NCBI GenBank assembly: GCA_031400715.1
Contig: JANNQK010000260.1
Coordinates: 1 to 64,000, forward strand
Direction: 5' to 3'
DNA: 64,000 nucleotides
Origin: VFMC01 sp031400715
Lineage (GTDB): Bacteria; Actinomycetota; Acidimicrobiia; Acidimicrobiales; Ilumatobacteraceae
Part shown: positions 1-7,020 of the stretch, piece after piece
How positions within the stretch are numbered: the stretch's first letter is position 1
How the letters are laid out: each line of letters starts with the position of its first letter
Notes under the pieces: model-generated
Told to the model about the DNA's origin: nothing
The model's database searches: none
What the model saw: the letters and a program-made list of their open reading frames with translations, nothing else
Made by a program: the position numbers and the translations under genes

Positions 1-2
1 GC

Positions 3-650
3 GCCAACAGTGTCGCCGATGTCGCCGATGTCGAGCTCGACCCGTTCGGCGACAACGAACGTGCAGCCGGCGCAGCTGCCGGCGCCGCATCCGCGGCGTC
101 TGCTGCGACTCCGCCGCCGCGGCCGGCCAACGGTGTGGTGAGCACGGTGGTCAACATCGTGATCGACATCAACACCATGATCCACGGGCTCGACGAGTTG
201 TTCGGCGGAGCGATGTACCGTCGCACCTCACCACCGTTCGGCACCCGCAAAGCGTTCTGCCAGACCCTCGACGGCGAGTTCATCTCACCCAAGGACGCAG
301 CACTCGCCGCCCTGTACGGCAAGGTCCGCGTCGTCGTCACCGACGACATCGGCCGACCGGTGCAGATGACCAAGACCGGCCGGTTGTTCACCGGCCCGAT
401 GCGCGACGCGGTGCTGATGCTGGCAACCCGATGCACCCACCCCGGCTGCACCCGCGAAGTCACCGACTGCCACATCGACCACCTCGTGCCGCACTCAGCC
501 GGTGGCGAAACCGCGGTCACCAACGGTGGCCCGGCGTGCTCGCATCACAACAACTGGCGCTACACCAGCGGCGCCCGAGCCCGCCTGCAACCCACCGGCC
601 GATGGAGCACCCACCGCCCAGACGGCACCGAGATCGCCCCACCCGACTGA
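3..650 (+). CDS. HNH endonuclease-domain protein (13E12/DUF222 type), 5' partial
   Basis: The reading frame is open to the left window edge, so the N-terminus is missing. An alanine- and proline-rich linker is followed by a C-terminal HNH nuclease domain. Visible features are a Cys pair (CTHPGC), the core DCHIDHLVPHSAGG and the closing HHNNWR, which supply the metal-binding and catalytic His/Asn residues of the family. Proteins of this layout, with an N-terminal DUF222 domain and a C-terminal HNH domain, occur in many copies in actinobacterial genomes; their role is unsettled and possibly linked to mobile elements. The DUF222 part lies outside the window, so the exact family is inferred from the C-terminus. 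The stop is TGA at 648-650. Confidence 0.8.
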   Translation, partial: ANSVADVADVELDPFGDNERAAGAAAGAASAASAATPPPRPANGVVSTVVNIVIDINTMIHGLDELFGGAMYRRTSPPFGTRKAFCQTLDGEFISPKDAALAALYGKVRVVVTDDIGRPVQMTKTGRLFTGPMRDAVLMLATRCTHPGCTREVTDCHIDHLVPHSAGGETAVTNGGPACSHHNNWRYTSGARARLQPTGRWSTHRPDGTEIAPPD

Positions 651-659
651 GCGCCTCGG

Positions 660-785
660 CACGAGCTGGCCGAGTGCCGCACGACATTCAAGAAGACATC
701 GAACCACACCGACACGTCGTCTGCTCGAGGCGGCCGATCGTGTTGCGTTTGACCCCGGCGCGCTCGGCGACCCGCTGTACGATCA
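660..785 (-). pseudogene. frameshifted remnant of an XRE-family repressor
   Basis: Read on the minus strand, this stretch encodes a recognition-helix segment (AERAGVKRNTIGRLEQ) and then, in another frame, VSVWFDVFLNVVR. Both match successive parts of the intact XRE protein at 1559-1909 (DRAGVNRNTIGRLERGE, then ISVGFDVFLNVVR). The two DNA stretches align almost base for base, and one missing nucleotide near 715-735 explains the change of frame. No start codon or N-terminal helix is recognisable. It looks like a decayed duplicate of the neighbouring antitoxin-like gene. Confidence 0.65.
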
Positions 786-823
786 CGTACATGCCTGCGC
801 AGGGAACTCGACGCGGAGGGACC

Positions 824-1018
824 ATGGCGTTGGTCGTCACGCGAACCTCGATCGATCGCACCGAGACCATCGACGACGATCTCGATTTCTGGTTGTCGAG
901 GCCCATGGCCGAGCGGATCGCCGCTGTCGAGATCCTTCGCCGACGAGTGTTCGGAGGTGACAGCGGTGCAACTGGATCCCGACTTCAGAGAGTTTGTCGC
1001 GTCATTCAACGAACATGA
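824..1018 (+). CDS. small protein partnered with the nucleotidyltransferase (putative antitoxin)
   Basis: A 64-residue protein starting at ATG 824 with the strong ribosome site CGGAGGG at 814-820. It contains LDFWLSRPMAERIAAVEILRR near the middle and ends RLQRVCRVIQR. Short proteins with this kind of sequence are commonly encoded directly upstream of AbiEii/MNT-type nucleotidyltransferases. Its last 53 nt overlap the start of the next gene, so the two are probably translationally coupled. A role as antitoxin or chaperone of the downstream enzyme is inferred only from gene order. There is no transmembrane segment or recognisable DNA-binding motif. Confidence 0.6.
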   Translation: MALVVTRTSIDRTETIDDDLDFWLSRPMAERIAAVEILRRRVFGGDSGATGSRLQRVCRVIQRT

Positions 1019-1424
1019 CGTCCGCTACCTCGTCGTCGGTGGCTACGCACTCGCTGCGCACGGCCTGCCTCGGGCGACGGGCGATCTCGACGCCTGGGTA
1101 TGGGTCAACGAGCAGAATGCGGCGCGGATCCTCACGGCCCTGCAGGCGTTCGGGTTCGGCGGCCTCGGGCTCGAAGCCTCGGATTTCGATCACCCCGACT
1201 CGGTCATCCAGCTCGGATACCCGCCGTACCGGATCGACATCCTCACGAGCATCGATGGTGTCGACTTCGAGGATGCGTGGGAACGACGACTGTCGATCGA
1301 CATCGATGGTCTCCACCTCAATGTCATTGGTCGCGATGACCTCCTACGAAACAAGATCGCAGCTGATCGTCCACAGGACCGTGCCGACGTCCATCGGATG
1401 AACCGACAGCCACGCCAGGACTGA
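966..1424 (+). CDS. AbiEii/MNT-type nucleotidyltransferase-fold protein
   Basis: A 152-residue protein. The first 50 residues carry the nucleotidyltransferase signature: a hydrophobic strand (VRYLVVGGYALAAHG) followed by RATGDLDAWV, where the family normally has G-S/G-x-D-x-D. The second catalytic Asp position appears here as D-L-D. GTG 966 is chosen over GTG 957 because CGGAGG at 952-957 then lies about 8 nt upstream. Homologs act as toxins in MNT/HEPN or AbiE-like toxin-antitoxin modules by transferring nucleotides to RNA or protein. The overlap with the small gene at 824-1018 supports a two-gene module. The C-terminus is short, and loss of a few terminal residues is possible. Confidence 0.65.
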   Translation: MQLDPDFREFVASFNEHDVRYLVVGGYALAAHGLPRATGDLDAWVWVNEQNAARILTALQAFGFGGLGLEASDFDHPDSVIQLGYPPYRIDILTSIDGVDFEDAWERRLSIDIDGLHLNVIGRDDLLRNKIAADRPQDRADVHRMNRQPRQD

Positions 1425-1467
1425 ACGGCCCTCGAACGACCCTGACCCCGCGTGCTCAGCGACGGCG

Positions 1468-1611
1468 TCAGGCAACCGGGTTGACCCAGGTGATCTTCCA
1501 GAACCTCGCGAAGTCGGAATCGGCCGACACCATCGCCACACCGTGTGCGATGCACAGATCATCGAGGTGGTTGATCGCCACCGAGAACGCGATGCGATGC
1601 CAGAGGTCGAC
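1468..1611 (-). pseudogene. 3' remnant of a PIN-domain toxin gene
   Basis: On the minus strand a 47-codon open stretch encodes LWHRIAFSVAINHLDDLC, then AHGVAMVSADSDFARF and a terminal WVNPVA before TGA. This matches the last third of VapC-type PIN nucleases, whose final acidic residues lie in the S-A-D-x-D-F segment. The N-terminal two-thirds, including the first catalytic Asp and Glu, are absent. The fragment overlaps the 3' end of the XRE gene at 1559 in a different frame. The likeliest explanation is a deletion that joined an XRE gene to the tail of a former toxin gene. Confidence 0.6.
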
Positions 1612-1909
1612 GCCGCACCCGCTTCGGGAGCGCCTCATCGGCACGTGCCCGGCCCAACGCCGTCTCGTACGGGTCGAGCGCCGTCACCAGGCGATCGAGC
1701 TGACCGAGCGCCCGCACCACATTCAAGAAGACGTCGAACCCCACCGAGATCTCGCCCCGCTCGAGACGGCCGATCGTGTTTCGATTGACCCCGGCACGGT
1801 CGGCCACCTGCTGAGCGGTGAGCGACTGCAGCTTGCGCCACGTCCGCAACTGGTCGCCGATCTCCACCGCCGCTCGTTCCGTTCGTACCGGTGTCGGTCG
1901 TACCACCAT
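1559..1909 (-). CDS. XRE/HipB-family helix-turn-helix repressor
   Basis: A 116-residue protein with a Cro/C1-type HTH at about residues 18-75: LTAQQVADRAGVNRNTIGRL is the helix-turn-helix, followed by ERGEISVGFDVFLNVVRAL. ATG 1909 is preceded by a GGAGGAGGTG ribosome site. HipB-like antitoxins of this size usually end soon after an LPKRVRRR-like basic segment, which is present at about residues 93-100. The remaining residues read into sequence that encodes a PIN remnant in another frame, so the natural C-terminus may have been changed by deletion. No HipA kinase is present nearby. It is probably an orphan antitoxin or autorepressor. Confidence 0.7.
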   Translation of the reverse strand: MVVRPTPVRTERAAVEIGDQLRTWRKLQSLTAQQVADRAGVNRNTIGRLERGEISVGFDVFLNVVRALGQLDRLVTALDPYETALGRARADEALPKRVRRRPLASHRVLGGDQPPR

Positions 1910-2056
1910 CGCTGCTCACCTCCTCCTACAATGCTCGCTACCACGGACATTATCGGTGTATGTGCTCGTTTTGACGAGCATCAAATTGGGCCAAGCCGAC
2001 GGGCTGCCGCAGCGACCTTCCCCGGACCCGTGCGACAGCGTCCACCGCACCGCCGT

Positions 2057-2062
2057 TAGCCT
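2057..2062 (+). promoter_or_regulatory. leaderless -10 element (TAGCCT) for the epimerase gene
   Basis: TAGCCT lies 8 nt before ATG 2071, and no purine-rich ribosome site precedes the ATG. This spacing puts the transcription start on or next to the start codon. The same arrangement recurs elsewhere in the window. No convincing -35 hexamer was seen. Confidence 0.5.
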
Positions 2063-2070
2063 CCACGCAC

Positions 2071-3009
2071 ATGAGAGTCGTGATCACAGGTGGAGCGGGG
2101 TTCATCGGGGGCAACCTGTGCCGGGCGCTGCTCGCCGCCGGGTGCGAGGTGTCGGTGATCGACGACCTCTCCACCGGCAACCGCGCCAACATCGACGAGC
2201 TCATCGACTCCCACGACCTGCAGTTCGTGGAGGGCACGATCCTCGACGACACCGCCCTCGACGACGCCTTCGCCGGTGCCGACGCCGTCGTGCACCTCGC
2301 TGCGCTCGGCAGCGTGCCCCGCAGCGTGGCCGACCCGCTGGCCACGCACCACGCCAACGCCACGGGCACGCTGATGGTGCTCGAAGCCGCCCGCCGCCAC
2401 GGTGGGCTGCACACCATCGTCGCGTCGAGCTCGTCGGTGTACGGCAGCAACCCGGTGCTACCCAAGCACGAAGAGCTGGCCACCCGCCCGCTGTCGCCAT
2501 ACGGGGGCAGCAAGCTCGTCACCGAGGGCTACACGCTCGCGTGGGGCAGCTCGTACGGCATGCCCACTTTGGCGTTCCGGTTCTTCAACGTCTTCGGCCC
2601 GCTGCAACCCGCGGGCCATGCGTACGCGGCGGTCATCCCCGCATTCGTCCATGCCGCCCTCACCGGCACCCCACTCACCGTGCACGGCGACGGCACCCAG
2701 AGCCGCGACTTCACCTACGTCGGCAGCGTGGTGGGCGCCATCACCGACGCCGTGCTGCGCCGCGTGTCGAGCCCAGGCCCGGTGAACCTCGCATTCGGCA
2801 CCAGGGTCACGCTGCTCGACGTGATCGCTTCGCTGGAGGAGATCGTCGGCCACCCCATCGAGCGCACCCACACCGACAACCGCGCGGGCGACGTCCCTCA
2901 CAGCCAAGCCGACACCACCCGCTTGCGCGAGCTGTTCCCCGACGTGCAAGCGGTTGCGTTCAGCGAGGGCCTCCGAGCCACCGTCGACTGGATGAAAACC
3001 AACTTCTGA
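2071..3009 (+). CDS. NAD-dependent epimerase/dehydratase (GalE-like, extended SDR)
   Basis: A 312-residue extended short-chain dehydrogenase acting on a nucleotide sugar. The NAD-binding glycine motif GGAGFIGGN is at residues 7-15, a D-D pair at 31-32 follows beta-2, and the catalytic Ser-Tyr-Lys set is present as SSSSVYG (119-125) and YGGSK (Tyr144, Lys148). The length fits UDP-glucose 4-epimerase and related UDP-sugar epimerases. Substrate specificity cannot be read from the sequence. It stands alone between toxin-antitoxin-type genes but close to the polysaccharide region, and probably supplies an epimerised sugar for glycan synthesis. The start is supported by the leaderless promoter signature. 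Confidence 0.88.
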   Translation: MRVVITGGAGFIGGNLCRALLAAGCEVSVIDDLSTGNRANIDELIDSHDLQFVEGTILDDTALDDAFAGADAVVHLAALGSVPRSVADPLATHHANATGTLMVLEAARRHGGLHTIVASSSSVYGSNPVLPKHEELATRPLSPYGGSKLVTEGYTLAWGSSYGMPTLAFRFFNVFGPLQPAGHAYAAVIPAFVHAALTGTPLTVHGDGTQSRDFTYVGSVVGAITDAVLRRVSSPGPVNLAFGTRVTLLDVIASLEEIVGHPIERTHTDNRAGDVPHSQADTTRLRELFPDVQAVAFSEGLRATVDWMKTNF

Positions 3010-3102
3010 CGTTCCCGGTCGGGTGGGATCCCATCGGCGCACGAGAGTAGGGTCCGTTCCTCATTGCCGGCGCAAGGGAGCAGCGGTCCGCAAGGGGCCG
3101 GT

Positions 3103-3495
3103 TCAGGCGGGGACGACGACCTTGATCCCCAGCGTCGCCGCCGCCTCGGCCAAGCGCATGTCATAGGTGACCAGGCCTTTGAGGTCGTCGCCCAGATCGA
3201 GCGCGGCGGCAAGATGAATTGCTTCGAGCGAGCGAAGAGTTTCCGGCTCGAGCCGTCCCGCAGCTTCGAAGACGGCCGAGGGGACCTCGCACAGCGTGAT
3301 CGCATCGAGCACGTCGCGAGCGCGTGCCGCACGATCTGGCGCAGCGCGCCGAACGGCTCGCATCAGCTCGGTCCGGACGAGATCGCAGGCGATGGGATCG
3401 CGAGGCGTGTCGGCGAGCCACGAGCGAAGCGCCTCGGTCTCGGGTTCGGCCACCACCAGCTTCACCAACGCCGACGTGTCGAGGTAGTACGCCAA
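3103..3495 (-). CDS. vapC: VapC-type PIN-domain ribonuclease toxin
   Basis: A 130-residue PIN-domain protein. It starts YYLDTSALVKL, with catalytic Asp6. Other conserved acidic positions are Glu43 in RTEL, Glu91 in SLEAIHLA (usually Asp in the family) and Asp112 in VTYDMRL. VapC toxins are Mg-dependent ribonucleases cleaving tRNA or rRNA, and are held inactive by the antitoxin. Translation appears to begin at TTG 3495, only 3 nt after the antitoxin stop and preceded by GAGAGG. It forms a bicistron with 3499-3762 and is transcribed from the palindromic promoter at 3761-3781. Confidence 0.85.
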   Translation of the reverse strand: MAYYLDTSALVKLVVAEPETEALRSWLADTPRDPIACDLVRTELMRAVRRAAPDRAARARDVLDAITLCEVPSAVFEAAGRLEPETLRSLEAIHLAAALDLGDDLKGLVTYDMRLAEAAATLGIKVVVPA

Positions 3496-3498
3496 CGC

Positions 3499-3762
3499 TC
3501 AGAACCTCTCGTCGTCACGCATGGCACGCAGCTCGGCCGACAGGTCGCCCCCCGGCTCGGGCGGCCCCAGCGCGGCGAGGCTCGACCGCGGCGGCCGCGC
3601 ACGACCCGAGTCGACCAGCGTCTGCACCCGCGACCTGCTGATCGGGGTCAGCCGTGCCACCGGCCTGCCGCGATCGGTGATCGTGATCGTCCCACCAGCT
3701 GCGGCCTCTGCCACCACCGCCGATGCATTCTGCTTGAGCGCCCGGATTCCGACCTCACTCAT
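3499..3762 (-). CDS. Phd/YefM-family antitoxin
   Basis: An 87-residue antitoxin. The N-terminal half (MSEVGIRALKQNASAVVAEA, then GGTITITDRGRPVARLTP) is the Phd/YefM DNA-binding fold. The acidic, proline-rich C-terminus ending RAMRDDERF is the expected flexible toxin-binding tail. The ATG sits inside a perfect inverted repeat that also contains the -10 element, so the protein can plausibly repress its own transcription. The PIN toxin gene follows after 3 nt. Phd-type antitoxins paired with PIN toxins are well known in actinobacteria. Confidence 0.85.
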   Translation of the reverse strand: MSEVGIRALKQNASAVVAEAAAGGTITITDRGRPVARLTPISRSRVQTLVDSGRARPPRSSLAALGPPEPGGDLSAELRAMRDDERF

Positions 3763-3781
3763 GTGCTACACTGTAGCACAT
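3761..3781 (-). promoter_or_regulatory. palindromic operator and leaderless promoter of the antitoxin/vapC operon
   Basis: A perfect inverted repeat with 10-nt arms (ATGTGCTACA and TGTAGCACAT) around one central base. On the minus strand it contains TACAGT, a good -10 hexamer, 6 nt before a start codon that itself lies at the edge of the palindrome. Operator, -10 element and start codon therefore overlap. This fits an autoregulated toxin-antitoxin operon with leaderless mRNA. Confidence 0.7.
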
Positions 3782-3863
3782 GGGCAGGCTGGAGCCGGTC
3801 AGCACGCTTGAGCCCAGCCTCGAAACGCCTCGACCACACCCCGGTGTCGGAGGTGCAGGTGCT

Positions 3864-4667
3864 GTGAGACGCGCTCTGTTCGCCCTCGTCGCCCTCACGA
3901 CCCTCGTCGCCGGCTGCTCCGACGACCCGTCAGCGAGCGACGCCGGCACCGCATCATCCGCGACTCCGAGCACCTCGGGCTCCACTGTTGTCTCGTCGTC
4001 GCACCCACCCACCACTGTCACTGCGCTCGACCCGACCACCACATCGACAACAACGCCAGCACCGACCACGACTGTCACGCCGACCACCGTCGAGGCCACG
4101 GCACCACCCACCACGCTGCCGACAACCACGCCGTACGTGGTGCCTGTGGCCAACGTGAGCGGGGCAGGCTGGGGCGACACCCACGCCACGTATCCGGCCA
4201 CCGACATCTTCCTCGACTGTGGAGCCGACATCGTCTCACCGGTGAACGGCACCGTCCTCGAGGTGCGGCGCGTGAACGCCTGGGACCCCGCCGTCGACAA
4301 CCCCGCCACACGCGGGGGACGGTCGATCGCTGTGCGCGGCGACGACGGCGTTCGCTACTACATGGCCCACTTCGAGACGATCGTCGAACCACTCGCACCA
4401 GGCGATCGCGTCATCGCCGGCCAGACGCTCGGCACCATGGGTCAGACCGGCCGAGCGTCCGCGTGCCATCTCCACTTCGGCATCTCGCCTCCGTGCGCCG
4501 GCAAGGAGTGGTCTGTGCGTCGAGGTGCCGTGTGGCCCTACGTCTACCTGAACGCGTGGGAACGCGGCGAACAACTCAGCCCCGTCGAAGAGATCCGGGC
4601 GTGGACCGAGGCCAACCCCGACGCCTGCACGCTTGCGATGGCCGACCCCAACGCCGGCGATTCCTGA
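3864..4667 (+). CDS. M23 (LytM-type) metallopeptidase-fold lipoprotein
   Basis: A 267-residue predicted lipoprotein. GTG 3864 follows a GGAGGT ribosome site and gives the signal sequence RRALFALVALTTLVAGC, with the lipobox Cys at about residue 18. An earlier in-frame ATG at 3780 would bury the signal. A Thr/Pro-rich linker covers roughly residues 25-95. The C-terminal half is an M23 peptidase domain: the first zinc ligands appear as H-x6-D (HATYPATD), the later HLHFG contains the HxH motif, and DGVRYYMAHFE precedes it. Such enzymes cut peptidoglycan cross-bridges or act as degenerate cell-wall regulators. It would be anchored outside the membrane. Confidence 0.8.
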   Translation: MRRALFALVALTTLVAGCSDDPSASDAGTASSATPSTSGSTVVSSSHPPTTVTALDPTTTSTTTPAPTTTVTPTTVEATAPPTTLPTTTPYVVPVANVSGAGWGDTHATYPATDIFLDCGADIVSPVNGTVLEVRRVNAWDPAVDNPATRGGRSIAVRGDDGVRYYMAHFETIVEPLAPGDRVIAGQTLGTMGQTGRASACHLHFGISPPCAGKEWSVRRGAVWPYVYLNAWERGEQLSPVEEIRAWTEANPDACTLAMADPNAGDS

Positions 4668-4784
4668 ACGTCGCCTGCGCTCAGATGGCACGGCCCGCGA
4701 CGAGCTGAGCGATCGAGGCTGATCGATCACTTGCTGCGGCCAACTCCGCCGCGGTGCGCGCACCGACGGTGTCGGATGTTGCTG

Positions 4785-5708
4785 TCACTCGCTGCACGGC
4801 AACATCCGCATCCGGGGTCCGGCTATCCCGCTGTCAGGGGGCGGGGGGGGTGCGATCGTGGCGCAGATGGCTCGATGATCCGAGCCGCTGACCCTGACCA
4901 CCTTCGCGTCGCGCACCGCCCAGTCGGCGGGCACCACCACGTGGTCGATGCGCATCGCGAAGAGGCGCCAGAAGGCGTGCTTCGGCGTGGCCTGGAACGT
5001 GTTGCCGGCCCAGACCGTGCGCATCACGTCGAGCCGTCCGCGCACCAGGCTGCGGTACTCCGGCTGGCGATCCGACAGGTTGAGATCGCCGGCCACCACC
5101 GTGTGAGGCACCGACGCTGCCAACTCGGCCAGGCGCCTGACCTCCTCGCGGCAGACCGCGAAGCGCGCCGTCCCATCGCTCGGTCGCGCCACGATGGTCG
5201 GCCGCGGGAGGTGCGCGGCATAGAGCTGGAACGGCGCCGGCGCGTTCACGCGCAGCCACAGCACCTGCCCGAGCAACAGTGGCGACGGCAGGCGTTCGAT
5301 CGGAAAGCGCGAGTAGACGCCGTGCCCCGTCGCTCCCCCGATGCTGAGCACCTCGTGGTACGGGAAGTGCTCGGCCAGCACCTCATGGGCGCCGGCCCCC
5401 AGCTCGCTCACCACCGCCACGTCGGGTTGCTCGGTCAGCAACGAACGCCCTGCTTCGGCCATGTCGGGGTTCCAGTACCAGAGGTTGGCCGCCATCAGCC
5501 GCACACCGTCGCCGGCCACGGGGGCCGACACCCGTCGACGCGGCCACCACGTGAGCGTGAGCGCGGCGCCGGCCACCGCCACCAGCCCGATCGCAAGCCA
5601 CCACGAACCGGTCAGCGCCGTGACCAGAGCTGCCCCGATCGCCACGACACCCACACCCGGCACCGCGATCGCGCTCAGCTCCCACAGGTCGACCAGGAAG
5701 CGGCGCAC
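4785..5708 (-). CDS. membrane-anchored endonuclease/exonuclease/phosphatase-family protein
   Basis: A 307-residue protein. Two hydrophobic helices (about residues 12-55) are followed by an EEP-superfamily hydrolase domain with ANLWYWNP (Asn), SELG (Glu, metal ligand), VVAGDLNLSD (Asp/Asn) and the terminal catalytic GSDHRAI. Relatives hydrolyse phosphodiesters in DNA or RNA, inositol phosphates or sphingolipids; the substrate here is unknown. GTG 5708 is preceded at 8 nt by TAGCGT, consistent with leaderless expression. The last 20 codons follow a run of eight G (plus strand, about 4843-4850) encoding a proline stretch; a one-base slip there would end the protein just afterwards, so the annotated C-terminus is uncertain. 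Confidence 0.75.
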   Translation of the reverse strand: MRRFLVDLWELSAIAVPGVGVVAIGAALVTALTGSWWLAIGLVAVAGAALTLTWWPRRRVSAPVAGDGVRLMAANLWYWNPDMAEAGRSLLTEQPDVAVVSELGAGAHEVLAEHFPYHEVLSIGGATGHGVYSRFPIERLPSPLLLGQVLWLRVNAPAPFQLYAAHLPRPTIVARPSDGTARFAVCREEVRRLAELAASVPHTVVAGDLNLSDRQPEYRSLVRGRLDVMRTVWAGNTFQATPKHAFWRLFAMRIDHVVVPADWAVRDAKVVRVSGSDHRAICATIAPPPPPDSGIAGPRMRMLPCSE

Positions 5709-5716
5709 GACCCTGG

Positions 5717-5722
5717 ACGCTA
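5717..5722 (-). promoter_or_regulatory. leaderless -10 element (TAGCGT) for the EEP-family gene
   Basis: On the minus strand TAGCGT lies 8 nt before GTG 5708, with no ribosome-binding site between. It is one of the repeated TAnnnT-to-start arrangements in the window. Confidence 0.45.
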
Positions 5723-5779
5723 CCGGCGCGCTCGAGGCGCGACCCAGCCGCCTCCACCGAACTCAACGCCCCAACGCAG

Positions 5780-6409
5780 TCAGCTCGACAGGGCGACGAC
5801 GAGGCTCGCGACGGCCGCCACCGCCACGGCGACGAGTGCGGGACCCACGGTCGGTTCGAGGCCGCCCGTGCGGGCAACCGAAACCGCCGCGATCGAGCCG
5901 ACGGCCCCGGCGACCCGCGGCGAGCCCACACCCGCGAGCACCCCGACCAGCACGAGCACCAACGGCCACGTCGCGAACAGCGTGCCGACCAGTGCACTGT
6001 CGCGACCCGTCGCCCCGAACAGGCCCGACCACATCACCAGTCCGAACACCCCGACGATCAACCACCACGGCATCGAGCGGGCGGCCGAGATCTCCAACGC
6101 GATCAACACCACCACGGCGGCGACCACCTGAGGGATCTGATCCGTCTCGGGCACGCAGCAGTAGATCGCGAACTGCGCCACCCCGATCAACGCAGGGATC
6201 GACCCCGGGCGGGACATCCGATCCTGGGCGACGGGCATCACCACAGACACCGACACGGTGAGCGCCACTGCGAACAGCACGACGATCGGGCGGTCGTCGA
6301 GAGCCGACGCTTCCCAGCTACGTCCCACCGCAACGACCCCGACCGCCATGCCCACCAGCGCCCTCGTCACGAGCCCACCCGCCAGCCGCATCACCCGAGT
6401 GAACCACAC
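5780..6409 (-). CDS. polytopic membrane protein of unknown function
   Basis: A 209-residue, strongly hydrophobic protein with about six predicted transmembrane segments (near residues 12-28, 43-60, 72-88, 94-108, 117-160 and 165-205). No catalytic motif or known domain is recognised. Its start (GTG 6409) lies 68 nt from the divergent phosphatase gene at 6478, and its stop is about 70 nt upstream of the EEP-family gene on the same strand, so the two may be co-transcribed. An alternative start at the following in-frame GTG/ATG would shorten it by a few residues. Confidence 0.6.
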   Translation of the reverse strand: MWFTRVMRLAGGLVTRALVGMAVGVVAVGRSWEASALDDRPIVVLFAVALTVSVSVVMPVAQDRMSRPGSIPALIGVAQFAIYCCVPETDQIPQVVAAVVVLIALEISAARSMPWWLIVGVFGLVMWSGLFGATGRDSALVGTLFATWPLVLVLVGVLAGVGSPRVAGAVGSIAAVSVARTGGLEPTVGPALVAVAVAAVASLVVALSS

Positions 6410-6464
6410 CGAGCCGGCAACGCATGTCGGATCGCGAGACGGGCGATTCGCACGAAGCGGGAAC

Positions 6465-6470
6465 TAGCCT
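6465..6470 (+). promoter_or_regulatory. leaderless -10 element (TAGCCT) for the phosphatase/deacetylase/glycosyltransferase operon
   Basis: TAGCCT followed by 7 nt and ATG 6478. The hexamer is identical to the one in front of the epimerase gene. It decides the start at 6478 over an earlier in-frame ATG at 6424 that would lie upstream of the promoter. Confidence 0.55.
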
Positions 6471-6477
6471 CGGAACG

Positions 6478-7020
6478 ATGTTGTCCGTCCTCTGCGTGTG
6501 CACGCACAATCGGACGCGTTCGGTGCTCATGGAAGGCCTGCTCGCACACCACCTCCGCGCACTCGGGCTCGAGGTCAAGGCGAGCAGCGCCGGGACCATG
6601 GCCGATGACGGCCTGGCCACGAGCGAGACGATCAAGATGCTGGGCGAGCGCGGCATCGATCTCCGCGGCCACCGCGGCACCCTGATCGACGACCACATGG
6701 TCGAGGCGGCCGACCTCATCGTGACCGCCGAACAGGACCACGTGGTGACCATCGCCTCACGGTGGCCCGACGCCTTCCGGCGCACGTTCACCTTGCCGGA
6801 GGTGGTCGCCTGCACGAAGCTCTTCGGCGGACGCCTCGGCGGTCCGATCGGCGACTGGCTCGACGTGCTCGCTGACGGACGGCCGTCGGGCTTCGCCTAC
6901 CTCGACGATCGCTCGATCGGCGAGATCGTCGACCCCACCGGGCAGGACCGCCGAACGTGGCTCGAGGTGTTCGAGCTGGTCGACGATCTCACGCTGCGGC
7001 TCGCCAAGGCGCTCACCTGA
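6478..7020 (+). CDS. low-molecular-weight protein-tyrosine phosphatase
   Basis: A 180-residue cytoplasmic phosphatase. The P-loop C-x5-R-S begins at Cys8 (CVCTHNRTRS), with nucleophile Cys8 and phosphate-binding Arg14. The general-acid Asp is in the C-terminal IVDPTGQD, matching the D-P loop of the family. In bacterial capsule clusters such enzymes (Wzb, EpsP) dephosphorylate the tyrosine autokinase that controls polymer length. The adjoining deacetylase and glycosyltransferase genes overlap it by 1 and 4 nt in series, so it heads a three-gene glycan operon. A function in polysaccharide control is inferred from that context. Confidence 0.85.
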   Translation: MLSVLCVCTHNRTRSVLMEGLLAHHLRALGLEVKASSAGTMADDGLATSETIKMLGERGIDLRGHRGTLIDDHMVEAADLIVTAEQDHVVTIASRWPDAFRRTFTLPEVVACTKLFGGRLGGPIGDWLDVLADGRPSGFAYLDDRSIGEIVDPTGQDRRTWLEVFELVDDLTLRLAKALT

